DNA of 64,000 bases, taken from contig JADHOL010000003.1 of assembly GCA_016779005.1 (NCBI GenBank), positions 62,001-126,000 of the forward strand. The letters run 5' to 3'. Below the pieces are notes generated by a model that did no database searches, had not been told where the DNA came from, and saw only the letters and a program-made list of their open reading frames with translations. The number at the start of each line of letters is the position of its first letter. The stretch's first letter is position 1. A program made the position numbers and the translations under genes. Source of the stretch: Alphaproteobacteria bacterium (GTDB lineage: Bacteria; Pseudomonadota; Alphaproteobacteria; Puniceispirillales; Puniceispirillaceae). Of this stretch, positions 28,273-38,214 are shown one piece after another.

Positions 28273-29214
28273 ATGGCTATGAATATGCCCTATTCTGCGC
28301 GAGCTGTAATTATTGCTTTTTTTCTATATATTTTGCATCCATCAAATCCGTTACAAGCTGCTGAAATCTAGTGGCATAACCTAAAAAATTCGCTTGTTCC
28401 AATCAGTGTTTTTAAGCAGACAGATGATAGGGCGTTATATTAAGAATCTATAAGCTTGAGTAATCTTCTATCTATTAGCAAATTACAAAGCCAAGGATCT
28501 TTATTTGACGCTACAAATCTTGTCAGTAATTTACAATCAGATACCAGCATTCAGGCAAATGATACAGATGATATAGTAACCGGGGATTTTAGCGCCCTGG
28601 TTACTGGAAATACTATTTTGGCACATGTTATATCTGTCCAAGACCAAGCAAACTCAGAAATGAGAAATGGTGATACGATAAATAGTCAGAAATATTTTGT
28701 TTCTTCAGAGAGCCAAACCGAAATCGACCCCGAAACTGGCTATGCTCTTTCTGCAAGCAGCCTTGAACAAGAAGGGACAATATTCACATTTATCCAACGC
28801 CAAAATTATGTTGCATTCGACTATGTGGGTTCTCAGACAATGAGCTGGGATATAGACCTTAGTTTAGTGTGTAAATGTGGCTTCTCCGCACTTCAACCCT
28901 TTGATGGAAGGGGAGCATTTGAATTTAATTTCAAAACTGGCACAGCAGATCTTACAGGCTCTTTCTCCAATGATGCGGATGTAACAGGTGGATTGACGAT
29001 ACACACTACTTTCAAATCCCCTACTATTAATGCTGGATTACTAAGCGAGAGGGCACAGGCAACTATTGTAACAAATCAGTCTTCCAAACAAACCATTGAT
29101 GGTACGTTAGATATGTTGGTTTCTGGACCATCCGCAAATGAGACTACAGGCCAATTTATCGCAAGATCCAATAAGCTTAATGATTTCCTAGCAGTTCAAT
29201 TTATTGGAAAATAG
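28273..29214 (+). pseudogene. Secreted protein gene interrupted by two in-frame stop codons
   Basis: One reading frame carries an apparent signal peptide from ATG 28273 or 28285 (ARAVIIAFFLYILHPSNPLQAAE). A TAG follows at 28369-28371 and a TAA at 28441-28443, and then about 257 open codons to 29214. The downstream part is rich in Ser, Thr and Asp and looks like a beta-rich exported domain: FDGRGAFEFNFKTGTADLTGSF and GQFIARSN resemble transferrin-binding-protein-like barrels, but I do not recognise a family with confidence. The only start in the long segment near its beginning is a TTG at 28456 with no ribosome site and no signal sequence. Together this suggests a gene broken by nonsense mutations. 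Confidence 0.55.
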
Positions 29215-29221
29215 GTTTTAT

Positions 29222-31048
29222 TCACCCATCTGATAATAGTTGATGCTTGGCTAATTGGTAATATAAGTCTGACTGAGCAAGCAAATATTCATGACTTCCT
29301 TCTGCAATAATCCCTCCCCTATCCATCACGAAAATGCGATCAGCATCTATAACCGTTGAAAGCCGGTGCGCAATCACAATGCTGGTTTTATCACGGCACA
29401 GTTTGCGAATAGCTTTTTGAACAAGTGCTTCACTTTTGCTATCTAGGGCGCTTGTGGCCTCATCTAGCAACATTATCGACGGCTTACGCAATATTGAGCG
29501 AGCAATTGCAATTCGCTGTCTTTGTCCGCCTGAAAGACGCACGCCCTTCTCGCCAACCAATGTATCATAGCCCTCAGGCAATTCACTTATGAATTGATGG
29601 GCTTCTGCTTGAATGGCTGCGTGTTGAATTTCTGCGAAATCAGCATTTGGACTCCCAAACGAAATATTCTCCTTAATGGTTTGCGAGAATAAAGCGACAT
29701 CTTGCGGCACGAGCCCAAGCTGGCTTCGAAGGGTATTATTTGTCATCTGGTTTATAGGCATATTTCCGATTCGAATCTGCCCTTTAAGGGGCATATAAAA
29801 CCGTAGCAGAAGATGCAGAATTGTAGATTTTCCAGCCCCACTAGGGCCAACTAAAGCAACATGTTCTCCTTTCCTTATCGAAAAGTTTATATTTTCTAAT
29901 ACTGGCCAATCGGGCCGGGACTCATAATTAAAACTTACATTATCAAATATGATATCTGATGTGATATCCGATGTGATATCCGATATGATATCTGGGGAAG
30001 GCGTTGTAGAAGATTGCATTTCTTGTTTAGGTGGAACAAACTCTGGATGAATATTAAATATATCTGTTATTCGCTCTAGCGCGCCTAATGCACGTTGTAT
30101 TTCGCCACCAAGTTCAGATAAGGCGCCAACAGATGCTGCAACTAGAAATGCGTAAAATACAAATGAAGTCAGCTCTCCTGCTGTTATTGCTCCTTGTTGC
30201 AAATCTTTCCCGCCAATCCACAACAAGCATCCAATGCCAGCGATTACCAAGAAGATCACCAAACCACTTAGCAAACCTCTTAACCTTGCTCTAGTCTTGG
30301 CAGCGAAAACAGCTTCATCTGTAAGATTCTTAAACTTACTTTCAATAAAAAATTCTTGCGAAAACGCATGAACAGAGCGAATTCCAGAGACTGATTCCTC
30401 TGCCAACACCGCTAAATCTGCAATTTTTTCCTGTGCTGTTTTTGACGCTTGTCGCAGATTACGTGCCAGCAAAACCAACGGAAATACTATCAAAGGCACG
30501 AGCACTGCTAAAACAAAGGACATTTTTGGGCTCGATATTATGACGAGAACAAGTCCGCCAACCAATAAGATTATATTTCGAACCGCCATAGACAAGCTAG
30601 AGCCAAGGACGGTCTGTATTATGGATGTATCTGTTGTAAGCCTGCTTAGAATATCACCTGGTCTGGCACTTTCGAACCAGTTGCTTGATAGGGATAAAAT
30701 ATGGCGAAATAAGGCCACTCTGATATCCCCTATTACGCGCTCTCCAAGCTGATTAATCAAACTAGCTCTAAAATAACTACCTATCGCTAAAACGATTGCT
30801 ATTGCCAGAGTTACTATAATTGTTGTGCTTAAAAAAGCTGGATTATCCCCTGACAGCCCTTCATCCACTATAAATGCAAGACCTCTTCCAAGAGATAACA
30901 TAGCAATAGATATCATTAGTAAGGCACCACAAGCAGCTGCTAGTTGCCATCTATAGGGATAAATATACGGTGCTAATATTCTAAGAGCGGATAGCGGTTT
31001 GCGAGCTGATTTTTTATTAATTTCTGTTTCTGAGGCGGGTTTTGTCAT
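29222..31048 (-). CDS. MsbA-type ABC exporter, fused permease and ATPase
   Basis: 608 residues: an N-terminal six-helix exporter domain (first helix near residues 36-58) followed by a nucleotide-binding domain. The latter shows Walker A GPSGAGKST, Q-loop LVPQDVALFS, signature LSGGQRQRIAIARS, Walker B IMLLDEATSALD and H-loop IAHRLSTV. It resembles the alphaproteobacterial MsbA-related subfamily; the substrate (lipid A, a lipid or a drug) is not knowable here. Between the two domains is a tandem SDIT/SDII repeat encoded by three 12-bp units (29951-29986). It is convergent with the broken gene at its 3' side and diverges from rpmE. Confidence 0.92.
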   Translation of the reverse strand: MTKPASETEINKKSARKPLSALRILAPYIYPYRWQLAAACGALLMISIAMLSLGRGLAFIVDEGLSGDNPAFLSTTIIVTLAIAIVLAIGSYFRASLINQLGERVIGDIRVALFRHILSLSSNWFESARPGDILSRLTTDTSIIQTVLGSSLSMAVRNIILLVGGLVLVIISSPKMSFVLAVLVPLIVFPLVLLARNLRQASKTAQEKIADLAVLAEESVSGIRSVHAFSQEFFIESKFKNLTDEAVFAAKTRARLRGLLSGLVIFLVIAGIGCLLWIGGKDLQQGAITAGELTSFVFYAFLVAASVGALSELGGEIQRALGALERITDIFNIHPEFVPPKQEMQSSTTPSPDIISDITSDITSDIIFDNVSFNYESRPDWPVLENINFSIRKGEHVALVGPSGAGKSTILHLLLRFYMPLKGQIRIGNMPINQMTNNTLRSQLGLVPQDVALFSQTIKENISFGSPNADFAEIQHAAIQAEAHQFISELPEGYDTLVGEKGVRLSGGQRQRIAIARSILRKPSIMLLDEATSALDSKSEALVQKAIRKLCRDKTSIVIAHRLSTVIDADRIFVMDRGGIIAEGSHEYLLAQSDLYYQLAKHQLLSDG

Positions 31049-31166
31049 CTTTTATCCAAAGGAGGCTTGCATCCTAGCTTGAAGAGAGGTATTACACTTC
31101 GAGATTAATGAAAATTTTGCCGGCATGATTGCGCATCGCACTGTTTTTGGCAAGTGGAGCTGATAA

Positions 31167-31391
31167 ATGAAGAAAGATATTCACCCAGACTATCATGAAA
31201 TCAAGATAGTTATGACAGATGGAAGCGAGCGCAGTGTGCGCTCTACCTGGGGGAGCGAAGGCGAAGTAATGAAGCTTTCTGTGGACCCGCTGAACCATCC
31301 AGCATGGACAGGACAACAGCGCGTTCTTGGCAGTGAAGGACAGGTTGCACGCTTTAACAAACGTTTCTCTGGCTTGGGCGTTAAAAATTAA
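31167..31391 (+). CDS. rpmE: Ribosomal protein L31
   Basis: 74 residues, beginning [20 protein letters not shown] and ending [12 protein letters not shown], the alphaproteobacterial L31 type. It lacks the four cysteines of zinc-binding L31, so this is the zinc-independent (C-minus-like) form for that motif. A strong terminator follows. It diverges from the ABC exporter gene, a pairing seen across alphaproteobacteria. Confidence 0.96.
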   Translation: MKKDIHPDYHEIKIVMTDGSERSVRSTWGSEGEVMKLSVDPLNHPAWTGQQRVLGSEGQVARFNKRFSGLGVKN

Positions 31392-31423
31392 ACATAGCTG
31401 AGACCACTACAAATATTTTGTTG

Positions 31424-31452
31424 AAACCAGCATTTTCGTGCTGGTTTTTTTT
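31424..31452 (+). terminator. Rho-independent terminator after rpmE
   Basis: Perfect 9-bp stem AAACCAGCA (31424-31432) and TGCTGGTTT (31439-31447), loop TTTTCG, followed by T residues. It lies 32 bp after the rpmE stop. Confidence 0.9.
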
Positions 31453-31539
31453 ATGCCTTACCTCTTGAACTCAGAATTCATGCTTCTTAAATGCGATTTA
31501 GAAGGGAATGACATACTTGTATTTCCGTCTGCTAAACGG

Positions 31540-31566
31540 CTTGCCTTTTACGGGAGCCATCCATTT
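31540..31566 (+). promoter_or_regulatory. Possible heat-shock (sigma-32-type) promoter of hsp20
   Basis: CTTG at 31540-31543 and CCATCCAT at 31557-31564, separated by 13 bp, resemble the -35 CTTG and -10 CCCCAT of sigma-32 promoters, about 30 bp before the hsp20 ATG. The -10 match is partial. The downstream gene being a heat-shock protein is the main support. Confidence 0.3.
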
Positions 31567-31593
31567 ATCTTGCTATTTAATAGGAGAAAAAAC

Positions 31594-32052
31594 ATGACAC
31601 GTATAGACTTAACCCCATTTTATCGCAGTGCCATTGGCTTTGACCGCATGGCCAATCTTGTTGATAATCTATTTCAAACTCCAGAGACAGGTAACACTAA
31701 TTTTCCGCCTTATAATATTGAAAAAATCGGAGAAACGGATTACCGGATTACCATGGCTGTTGCTGGATTTGCTGAAGCAGATTTAGATGTTACCATCCAT
31801 GAAGGCACTTTGATTGTCACCGGACACGCAAATCAAGAAACACTTGATGAAGACAAGACATTCTTATATCGAGGAATCGCAGGAAGACAATTTGAGCGTC
31901 GTTTTCAGCTTGCTGATTTTATAGAAATTAAAAGCGCAAGCTTAAAGAACGGTTTGCTTCACATTGATTTAAAGCGCGAAGTTCCAGAAAAACTGAAACC
32001 ACGCAAAATCAATATTGGCAATCATCAAACGCTTGAAGAAAACATCCACTAA
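31594..32052 (+). CDS. Small heat shock protein, Hsp20 family (IbpA-like)
   Basis: ATP-independent holdase chaperone that binds unfolding proteins. 152 residues from the ATG at 31594, chosen because AGGAG lies 7 bp upstream. The frame is open further upstream, but that part overlaps the rpmE terminator. The N-terminus MTRIDLTPFYRSAIGFDRM is typical of alphaproteobacterial Hsp20/IbpA. The alpha-crystallin domain includes YNIEKIGETDYRITMAVAGF, LIVTGHA and GIAGRQFERRFQLADF, and the C-terminal IxI-type motif is RKINIGN. Confidence 0.95.
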   Translation: MTRIDLTPFYRSAIGFDRMANLVDNLFQTPETGNTNFPPYNIEKIGETDYRITMAVAGFAEADLDVTIHEGTLIVTGHANQETLDEDKTFLYRGIAGRQFERRFQLADFIEIKSASLKNGLLHIDLKREVPEKLKPRKINIGNHQTLEENIH

Positions 32053-32061
32053 AACGCCGCT

Positions 32062-32103
32062 AGGAAAAATCGCTTAAGGACGGTTATTTATACCGTCCTT
32101 AAG
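32062..32103. terminator. Hairpin terminator between hsp20 and ppdK
   Basis: A perfect 12-bp stem CTTAAGGACGGT (32073-32084) with ACCGTCCTTAAG (32092-32103) and a 7-nt loop. Reading minus, it is followed two bases later by five T (32066-32070), so it should terminate ppdK. On the + strand there is no T run, but the stem could still protect the hsp20 mRNA. Confidence 0.75.
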
Positions 32104-32136
32104 GAACTTGCTAGCCCTTTCCCGAATTTTTACTAA

Positions 32137-34797
32137 TTAGGTCTTTGATTTTATGGTGGCTTGTGCTGCCGCTAGTCTGGCGATAGGAACCCTAAATGGC
32201 GAGCATGAGACGTAATCTAGCCCTATAGTCTCGCAGAAGGTAATTGAATTGGGATCGCCGCCATGCTCGCCACATATGCCGAGTTTTATGCCTTCGCGAA
32301 CACTTCTTCCCTTTTGCGCTGCCATTTCAACGAGTATACCAACACCATCAACATCAATCGATACAAACGGATCCACAGGGTATATATCTGCCTCTGAATA
32401 ATCACCTAGAAAACTGCCCGCATCATCTCTGCTGATACCCAAAGTAGTCTGCGTTAAATCGTTGGTTCCAAAACTGAAAAATTCTGCTGGGCCTGCCAGC
32501 TCGTCTGCTTTAAGAGCAGCACGCGGTAATTCAATCATAGTGCCAACCAAATAGTCAATTTTCTGACCACTATCTTGCATGACTTGTTGTGCGACGCGGT
32601 CAATAATTTCTTTACAGATTTCAATTTCCTTTGCTGTTGCAGCAAGAGGAATCATAATCTCTGGAATCGGAGGTGCAGAATTTCTAGAAACCTCTATAGC
32701 GGCTTCAATAATAGCCCTTGCCTGCATCTCACATATTTCTGGATAGGTAATAGCAAGACGACAGCCACGATGCCCTAACATTGGATTTGATTCAGAAAGG
32801 CGCAATGCACGCGCTCTTGCAATCTCAATATCAACACCAGCCGCACTTGCTACATCTGCCAATTCTGCATCCGTATGAGGCAAAAATTCGTGCAATGGAG
32901 GATCAAGAAGGCGGATGGTTACTGGCAATCCAGACATAATCTCAAACAAAGCTACAAAATCGCTTCTTTGCATTGGCAATAGCTTTGACAATGCAGCTGA
33001 CCTTCCTTCTTTACTATCCGCTATAATCATTTCTCGCATCGAGACAATGCGGTCGGCATCGAAAAACATATGTTCTGTGCGACATAAACCAATCCCTTCT
33101 GCGCCAAATTCCCGTGCAACCCGGGAATCCTCAATGGTCTCCGCATTTGTTCGCACAATCATTCTGCGTTCAGCATCCGCCCATTCCATTAACGTTGCAA
33201 AGGCATCTGATAATTGTGGTTTTATGGTCGCAACCTGCCCTTTATAGACCTGTCCAGTAATCCCATCGATGGTGATAATATCCCCTTTTGCAAGCTCTTC
33301 CCCGCCCATAAATACACGGCCAGCCTCTGTATCAATGCGTAACTCGCCAGCACCGGAAACACATGGTCTGCCCATTCCGCGTGCGACAACGGCTGCATGA
33401 CTTGTCATCCCGCCTCTTGCGGTAAGGATCCCCGCTGCTGCATGCATGCCATGAATGTCTTCTGGGCTTGTTTCAACCCGTAATAAAATCACTCTGCGGC
33501 CTTGATTTGCGATTGCTTCTGCAGAATCCGCATCAAGGACAATTTCGCCTGATGCAGCCCCTGGGCTTGCTGGTAACCCTCTTAGCAATAGCTGCTTTGG
33601 TGCGTCTGGGTCTAAGGTGGGGTGAAGCAGTTGGTCTAACGTTTCAGGCTCTATTCGGCACACCGCCTCCTGTTTGGTGATATGGCCTTCATTTGCCAAA
33701 TCAACCGCGATACCAACGGCAGCCTCTGCTGTGCGTTTACCAGACCTTGTTTGCAGCATATAAAGCGTGTTTTGCTGTACCGTGAATTCAAGGTCTTGCA
33801 TGTCCTTATAATGTTTTTCGAGCCTCTGGCGAACTTCATTTAGCTGCCCGTAAACATCTGGCATCTTCTCTTCCATCGACTGGCCATTTCCGCCGCTTGA
33901 TTCTTTCGTAAGCGGGAATGGTGTTCTAATACCAGCAACCACGTCCTCGCCTTGGGCGTTTATCAGGTATTCCCCATAAAATTCTTTCGCTCCATTAGAG
34001 GGGTTGCGCGTAAAGGCAACACCAGTTGCACAATCATCACCAAGATTTCCAAACACCATAGCTTGCACATTTACAGCCGTTCCCCAACCAACTGGAATTT
34101 GATTCAAACGGCGATAGGTGATAGCGCGCTGGTTCATCCAACTTTTAAAGACAGCCCCAATAGCACCCCATATCTGCTCATAGGGATCTTGCGGAAAAGA
34201 GGTGCCTGTATTGTCCTCAACCAATTTTTTATAATCAACAACAAGCTGTTTTAAATCATCTGCTGAAAGCTCAGTATCTTCATCAACATCTGCTTTATAT
34301 TTTGCATCTTCCAGGATATCTTCAAATAAATCGTGATCTACTTCAAGAACGACGTCGCTAAACATCTGTATAAACCGGCGATAGCTATCATATGCAAATC
34401 GTGGGTCGCCGCTTGAATGCGCAAGACCCTCAACCACCTCATCATTAAGCCCAAGGTTTAAAACCGTATCCATCATACCTGGCATTGATGCCCGAGCACC
34501 AGAACGGATAGATAGAAGTAAGGGTTTTGATGCATCCGCAAAATCAAGCTTTGTTTGTAATTCCACTTGTTTTAACGCGGATAATACTTGGTTCCTTAGC
34601 TCATCTGGGTAGGTTTCCTCATTATCGTAATAATAGGTACAAACCTCTGTTGTAATGGTAAAGCCAGGAGGCACGGGAAGACCGATAGATGCCATTTCAG
34701 CTAGGTTAGCGCCCTTGCCACCAAGAAGATTGCGCATGCTTGCATCCCCATCACAGCCGTTCGCACCAAATGCATAAACCCATTTATTTTCTGACAT
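32137..34797 (-). CDS. ppdK: Pyruvate, phosphate dikinase
   Basis: Interconverts pyruvate, ATP and phosphate with PEP, AMP and pyrophosphate, a reversible step between glycolysis and gluconeogenesis. The N-terminal nucleotide domain starts WVYAFGANGCDG and GGKGANLAEMASIGLPVPPGF. The swivelling phosphohistidine domain has GGMTSHAAVVARGMGRPCVSG with the catalytic His. The C-terminal PEP/pyruvate barrel has FGTNDLTQTT and the catalytic Cys in GICGEHGGDP. The 886 residues are the normal size. It follows glyQ-glyS, the standard alphaproteobacterial order, with a 54-bp gap after glyS. Confidence 0.98.
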   Translation of the reverse strand: MSENKWVYAFGANGCDGDASMRNLLGGKGANLAEMASIGLPVPPGFTITTEVCTYYYDNEETYPDELRNQVLSALKQVELQTKLDFADASKPLLLSIRSGARASMPGMMDTVLNLGLNDEVVEGLAHSSGDPRFAYDSYRRFIQMFSDVVLEVDHDLFEDILEDAKYKADVDEDTELSADDLKQLVVDYKKLVEDNTGTSFPQDPYEQIWGAIGAVFKSWMNQRAITYRRLNQIPVGWGTAVNVQAMVFGNLGDDCATGVAFTRNPSNGAKEFYGEYLINAQGEDVVAGIRTPFPLTKESSGGNGQSMEEKMPDVYGQLNEVRQRLEKHYKDMQDLEFTVQQNTLYMLQTRSGKRTAEAAVGIAVDLANEGHITKQEAVCRIEPETLDQLLHPTLDPDAPKQLLLRGLPASPGAASGEIVLDADSAEAIANQGRRVILLRVETSPEDIHGMHAAAGILTARGGMTSHAAVVARGMGRPCVSGAGELRIDTEAGRVFMGGEELAKGDIITIDGITGQVYKGQVATIKPQLSDAFATLMEWADAERRMIVRTNAETIEDSRVAREFGAEGIGLCRTEHMFFDADRIVSMREMIIADSKEGRSAALSKLLPMQRSDFVALFEIMSGLPVTIRLLDPPLHEFLPHTDAELADVASAAGVDIEIARARALRLSESNPMLGHRGCRLAITYPEICEMQARAIIEAAIEVSRNSAPPIPEIMIPLAATAKEIEICKEIIDRVAQQVMQDSGQKIDYLVGTMIELPRAALKADELAGPAEFFSFGTNDLTQTTLGISRDDAGSFLGDYSEADIYPVDPFVSIDVDGVGILVEMAAQKGRSVREGIKLGICGEHGGDPNSITFCETIGLDYVSCSPFRVPIARLAAAQATIKSKT

Positions 34798-34851
34798 TCT
34801 TAACTCCCATATTCCTATTGCCCTCGTAACTTGTCCAAAAAAATAGACAGA

Positions 34852-36954
34852 CTATTTTTCGATTTTTCCTAAATCAGCGATAGTGTGTATTTTCGTGCAG
34901 ACAAGCGATAATAAATTTAATCTATTTTTGCGTATCTCTGGTTTATCGTCATTTACAATAACTGTTTCAAAAAATTTTGTGATAGGCTCATATAGTGCAC
35001 TAAAGCTTTGGATGGTTCCATAAATTTCATTCTCTCCAACATCATCTGGTAGCAACAAAGCCGCTTCATATAATTGTGTTTCAGCTGGAAGTTGGAATAA
35101 AGAGACATCAGGTGAGGCAGTATCTATCACCTCTATCGAGGTTTGGGTTAAATCTGCGTTATTATTACCCTTTTTTGCCTCTGCCGCTAGGATGTTTGAT
35201 GCTCTTCTCCATCCCTCTAATAGCTTTATGCCAGCAGGCGTATCCAGCATCTTGTCAATTGCTTTTACTTTTTCAATTTGGATTTGAAGATTATGAATAT
35301 CTGCATCAATAATTGCAGCAGATACAACATCATGAGAGATACCTTGATCTCTTAATCTGACTTTTAATCTTTCTGTTATAAACAAGGCAAGATCATCCTC
35401 AAATGAATCAAAATCATATAAATGAGCAGCCTTACTTAAAACCTCATCTAATGGCAGGGAAATCGAACGCTCATCTATCATTCTTAAAATACCAAGAGCT
35501 GCTCTGCGAAGTGCAAACGGATCCTTAGACCCGGTTGGTTTAACATTTATCCCAAAAAAGCCAACAAGTGTATCAATTTTATCAGCCATCGACACTGCAA
35601 TTCCTTCTGCAGTTTCTGGCAGTTTATCATCGGCACCTTGAGGACAATAATGGTCACGTATCGCAACCACCTGCGGTGTTGCTACATCATATGCAGATGC
35701 ATAATAGCTTCCCATTACCCCTTGTAATTCCGGGAATTCGCCAACCATGCCAGTAACCAAATCAGATTTAGATAAGCCTGCTGCTTGAAATGCATCAACC
35801 TCGCTACATTCTGGAATATAGCGGGCTATTAAGGCTGCCAGCGCTTCCATTCGATCAACTTTTTGGCTTACTTGGCCAAGGCCTTTATAAAAGGTAATAT
35901 CTCCAAGCTTTTTGCGATATTCTCTTAAATGTGTTGCTTTATCTGCATTCCAGAAAAACAACGCATCAGATAGACGTGCGCGCAAAACACGCTCATTTCC
36001 TTTGAGTATCAGCGCATCATGTTGCGTATCTGGCTTGCGGTCAGCAACAAGCAGGAAATAAGGTGCAATTTTGCCATTTTCATCTTCTAGCGCGAAATAT
36101 TTTTGGTGCACTCTCATTGATGTAACAAGCACCTCATCTGGCAAAATCATAAATGTATCGTCAATTCTACCACATAACACATTCGGGGATTCAACCAGTC
36201 CGCAGACCTCTGCCAAAAGAGTATCGTCTTGGCGCAACTGCAGGCCTTTTTGCTCTGCTATCTTCAATGCATTTTTAAGAATAAAATTTTGGCGCTCTTG
36301 TAAATCAACCAGAACGTCCAATTCGCGCATTTTATTCACATACTGTTCAAATCCTGTAATTTCAAACGGCGTGTTGTGATAAGCAGAATGACCATATCCA
36401 GCATTAGTGAATTCAATGCTCATACCCCCACCTAAATCCAAAATGCCTGGCAACAACGCGCCATCAAGAACAACATTAATGTAATGTAACGGGCGAACCC
36501 AGCTTAATCTAGACGTACCCCAGCGCTGACTTTTAGGCCATGGAAATTCTGCTACAAAATTATATATAAGCTCTGGAATAAGCGTTTCACTATGTCTTCC
36601 TTTTTCCAGAATCTCTGCAAAATAAAACGCGCCCTTATTGGTTTGTCTTGTTACAAGCTGTGATTCTAAAATACCTGCTGATTTGCAAAATCCATCTATT
36701 GCCTGCTGAGGAGCGCCTATTTTAGGTCCTCGTTTTTCAACCACCCTGTCATCTTGTTGCTTTATGACACCTGATACGCTAACGGCCATATGCTTTGGCC
36801 CAATGGCCGATTTTATTTCAGCAGCTGAACGTGTATCTAGCAATCCATGTTCCGATAATCTAGAGGACAGAAATTCAGCCATATGGCGTATTGCATTTTT
36901 TTGCATTCGTGCTGGAATTTCTTCACAGATCACTTCAATGAATAACTCACTCAT
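34852..36954 (-). CDS. glyS: Glycyl-tRNA synthetase beta subunit
   Basis: Beta subunit of the bacterial alpha2beta2 GlyRS, contributing tRNA recognition and an HD-type domain. It begins [17 protein letters not shown] and contains [51 protein letters not shown] and [14 protein letters not shown], plus the C-terminal anticodon-binding DALR-type helix bundle. The 700 residues are typical. Its ATG overlaps the glyQ stop as ATGA, indicating coupled translation with the alpha subunit. Confidence 0.97.
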   Translation of the reverse strand: MSELFIEVICEEIPARMQKNAIRHMAEFLSSRLSEHGLLDTRSAAEIKSAIGPKHMAVSVSGVIKQQDDRVVEKRGPKIGAPQQAIDGFCKSAGILESQLVTRQTNKGAFYFAEILEKGRHSETLIPELIYNFVAEFPWPKSQRWGTSRLSWVRPLHYINVVLDGALLPGILDLGGGMSIEFTNAGYGHSAYHNTPFEITGFEQYVNKMRELDVLVDLQERQNFILKNALKIAEQKGLQLRQDDTLLAEVCGLVESPNVLCGRIDDTFMILPDEVLVTSMRVHQKYFALEDENGKIAPYFLLVADRKPDTQHDALILKGNERVLRARLSDALFFWNADKATHLREYRKKLGDITFYKGLGQVSQKVDRMEALAALIARYIPECSEVDAFQAAGLSKSDLVTGMVGEFPELQGVMGSYYASAYDVATPQVVAIRDHYCPQGADDKLPETAEGIAVSMADKIDTLVGFFGINVKPTGSKDPFALRRAALGILRMIDERSISLPLDEVLSKAAHLYDFDSFEDDLALFITERLKVRLRDQGISHDVVSAAIIDADIHNLQIQIEKVKAIDKMLDTPAGIKLLEGWRRASNILAAEAKKGNNNADLTQTSIEVIDTASPDVSLFQLPAETQLYEAALLLPDDVGENEIYGTIQSFSALYEPITKFFETVIVNDDKPEIRKNRLNLLSLVCTKIHTIADLGKIEK

Positions 36955-37841
36955 GATGAATTGCTTTCAGCTGTTTTGGCAACCCAAGCCTCGCAGCAGC
37001 CTTTTGCAAGCTGTCTTACTCTGCCGATATAACTCTGACGCTCCGTAACAGAAATAACACCTCGCGCATCAAGCAGGTTAAACAGATGGCTTGCTTTCAT
37101 GCATTGATCATATGCAGGCAAAGGCAATGCGGGTTCAACTGAAAGTAAGTGTGCACATTCTGCCTCTGCATCATTAAAATGAGATAGCAGAATGGCTGTA
37201 TCTGCTAATTCGAAATTCCACCTTGAGAATTCCTTCTCAGCAAGATTAAAAATATCACCATATAGTTTGCCGCCTTCAGAGGCAGGCACGCCGTCCCAAT
37301 CCAGCTCATACACATTCTCAATTCCTTGTATAAACATGGCTAGTCGCTCTAACCCGTAGGTTAATTCAAGAGGCACTGGATCACATTCAATTCCGCCAAC
37401 TTGCTGGAAGTAGGTAAATTGCGATACTTCCATCCCATCGCACCATACCTCCCAGCCAAGACCCCATGCACCAAGAGTAGGCGATTCCCAGTCATCTTCA
37501 ACAAATCGAATATCATGTTTATGAATGTCTAAGCCAATTGCTTGCAATGAGCCTAGATATAATTCTTGTGAATTGGCAGGAGATGGTTTGATGATAGTCT
37601 GAAATTGATAATAATGTTGAAGCCTGTTTGGGTTTTCACCATAACGCCCGTCTGTTGGGCGCCGTGAAGGCTGCACATATGCTGCCTTCCAGTGGAAATC
37701 AGGGCCAAGAGAACGCAAGGTGGTTGCTGGATGAAACGTGCCAGCGCCTACCTCCATATCATAGGGCTGGAGAATGACACATCCCTGTTTTGCCCAATAT
37801 GTTTGCAGATTTAAAAAAATGGATTGGAAATCTATTTGCAT
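36951..37841 (-). CDS. glyQ: Glycyl-tRNA synthetase alpha subunit
   Basis: Catalytic subunit of heterotetrameric GlyRS, a class II synthetase. Signature stretches are [58 protein letters not shown] and [20 protein letters not shown]. The 296 residues are normal. First gene of glyQ-glyS-ppdK. Confidence 0.98.
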   Translation of the reverse strand: MQIDFQSIFLNLQTYWAKQGCVILQPYDMEVGAGTFHPATTLRSLGPDFHWKAAYVQPSRRPTDGRYGENPNRLQHYYQFQTIIKPSPANSQELYLGSLQAIGLDIHKHDIRFVEDDWESPTLGAWGLGWEVWCDGMEVSQFTYFQQVGGIECDPVPLELTYGLERLAMFIQGIENVYELDWDGVPASEGGKLYGDIFNLAEKEFSRWNFELADTAILLSHFNDAEAECAHLLSVEPALPLPAYDQCMKASHLFNLLDARGVISVTERQSYIGRVRQLAKGCCEAWVAKTAESNSS

Positions 37842-37910
37842 CGACCAGTAGCATCTTTATAAGTGTGTCGCAAAGCTACATCAAATCACATAGCTAAATC
37901 AACCATTTGA

Positions 37911-38147
37911 TTAATCAGTAATACCACAATCAGCACGATCACACCCAGCGCCAGCGGTGAAGGTTGCACAAGTAGAGCAATAAACAGCTGCAATAGGTTC
38001 AGAATCTCTGTCAGCTTTTTTGTCTGCAGTATCAGAATTACTGTCATTTCTGTCTTTTAGCGCTTGTCTTTTCTCTATAATGCGAAAAAGATTCCAAACA
38101 GCTATAAGAATTATACCTAGCCAAATTAATTTTGAAACTGTGAACAT
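37911..38147 (-). CDS. Small membrane-anchored protein with four C-terminal cysteines
   Basis: 78 residues. An N-terminal hydrophobic helix (about 6-22, LIWLGIILIAVWNLF) is followed by a charged stretch and a C-terminal cysteine cluster CSTCATFTAGAGCDRADC, spaced C-x2-C-x8-C-x4-C, which could bind zinc. I do not recognise a named family, though short proteins of this design lie between glyQ and sppA in related alphaproteobacteria. Because the cysteines are cytoplasmic or periplasmic depending on topology, I make no functional claim. Confidence 0.7.
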   Translation of the reverse strand: MFTVSKLIWLGIILIAVWNLFRIIEKRQALKDRNDSNSDTADKKADRDSEPIAAVYCSTCATFTAGAGCDRADCGITD

Positions 38148-38214
38148 TACTCGTGATCTATCCTAAAAAAAATACACTATATTCGCAGACGATTTAAAGA
38201 ACATCTTGTGCAAG

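Noticed and set aside
28165-28371. Separate 68-residue gene overlapping the OmpA-domain gene
   Set aside because: Its C-terminal part is a signal peptide in the same frame as the downstream broken gene and the first half merely overlaps the preceding gene. I treat it as the start of the pseudogene.
31438-31593. Upstream extension of hsp20 to the longest open frame
   Set aside because: It would begin inside the rpmE terminator, while AGGAG and the family N-terminus both point to the ATG at 31594.
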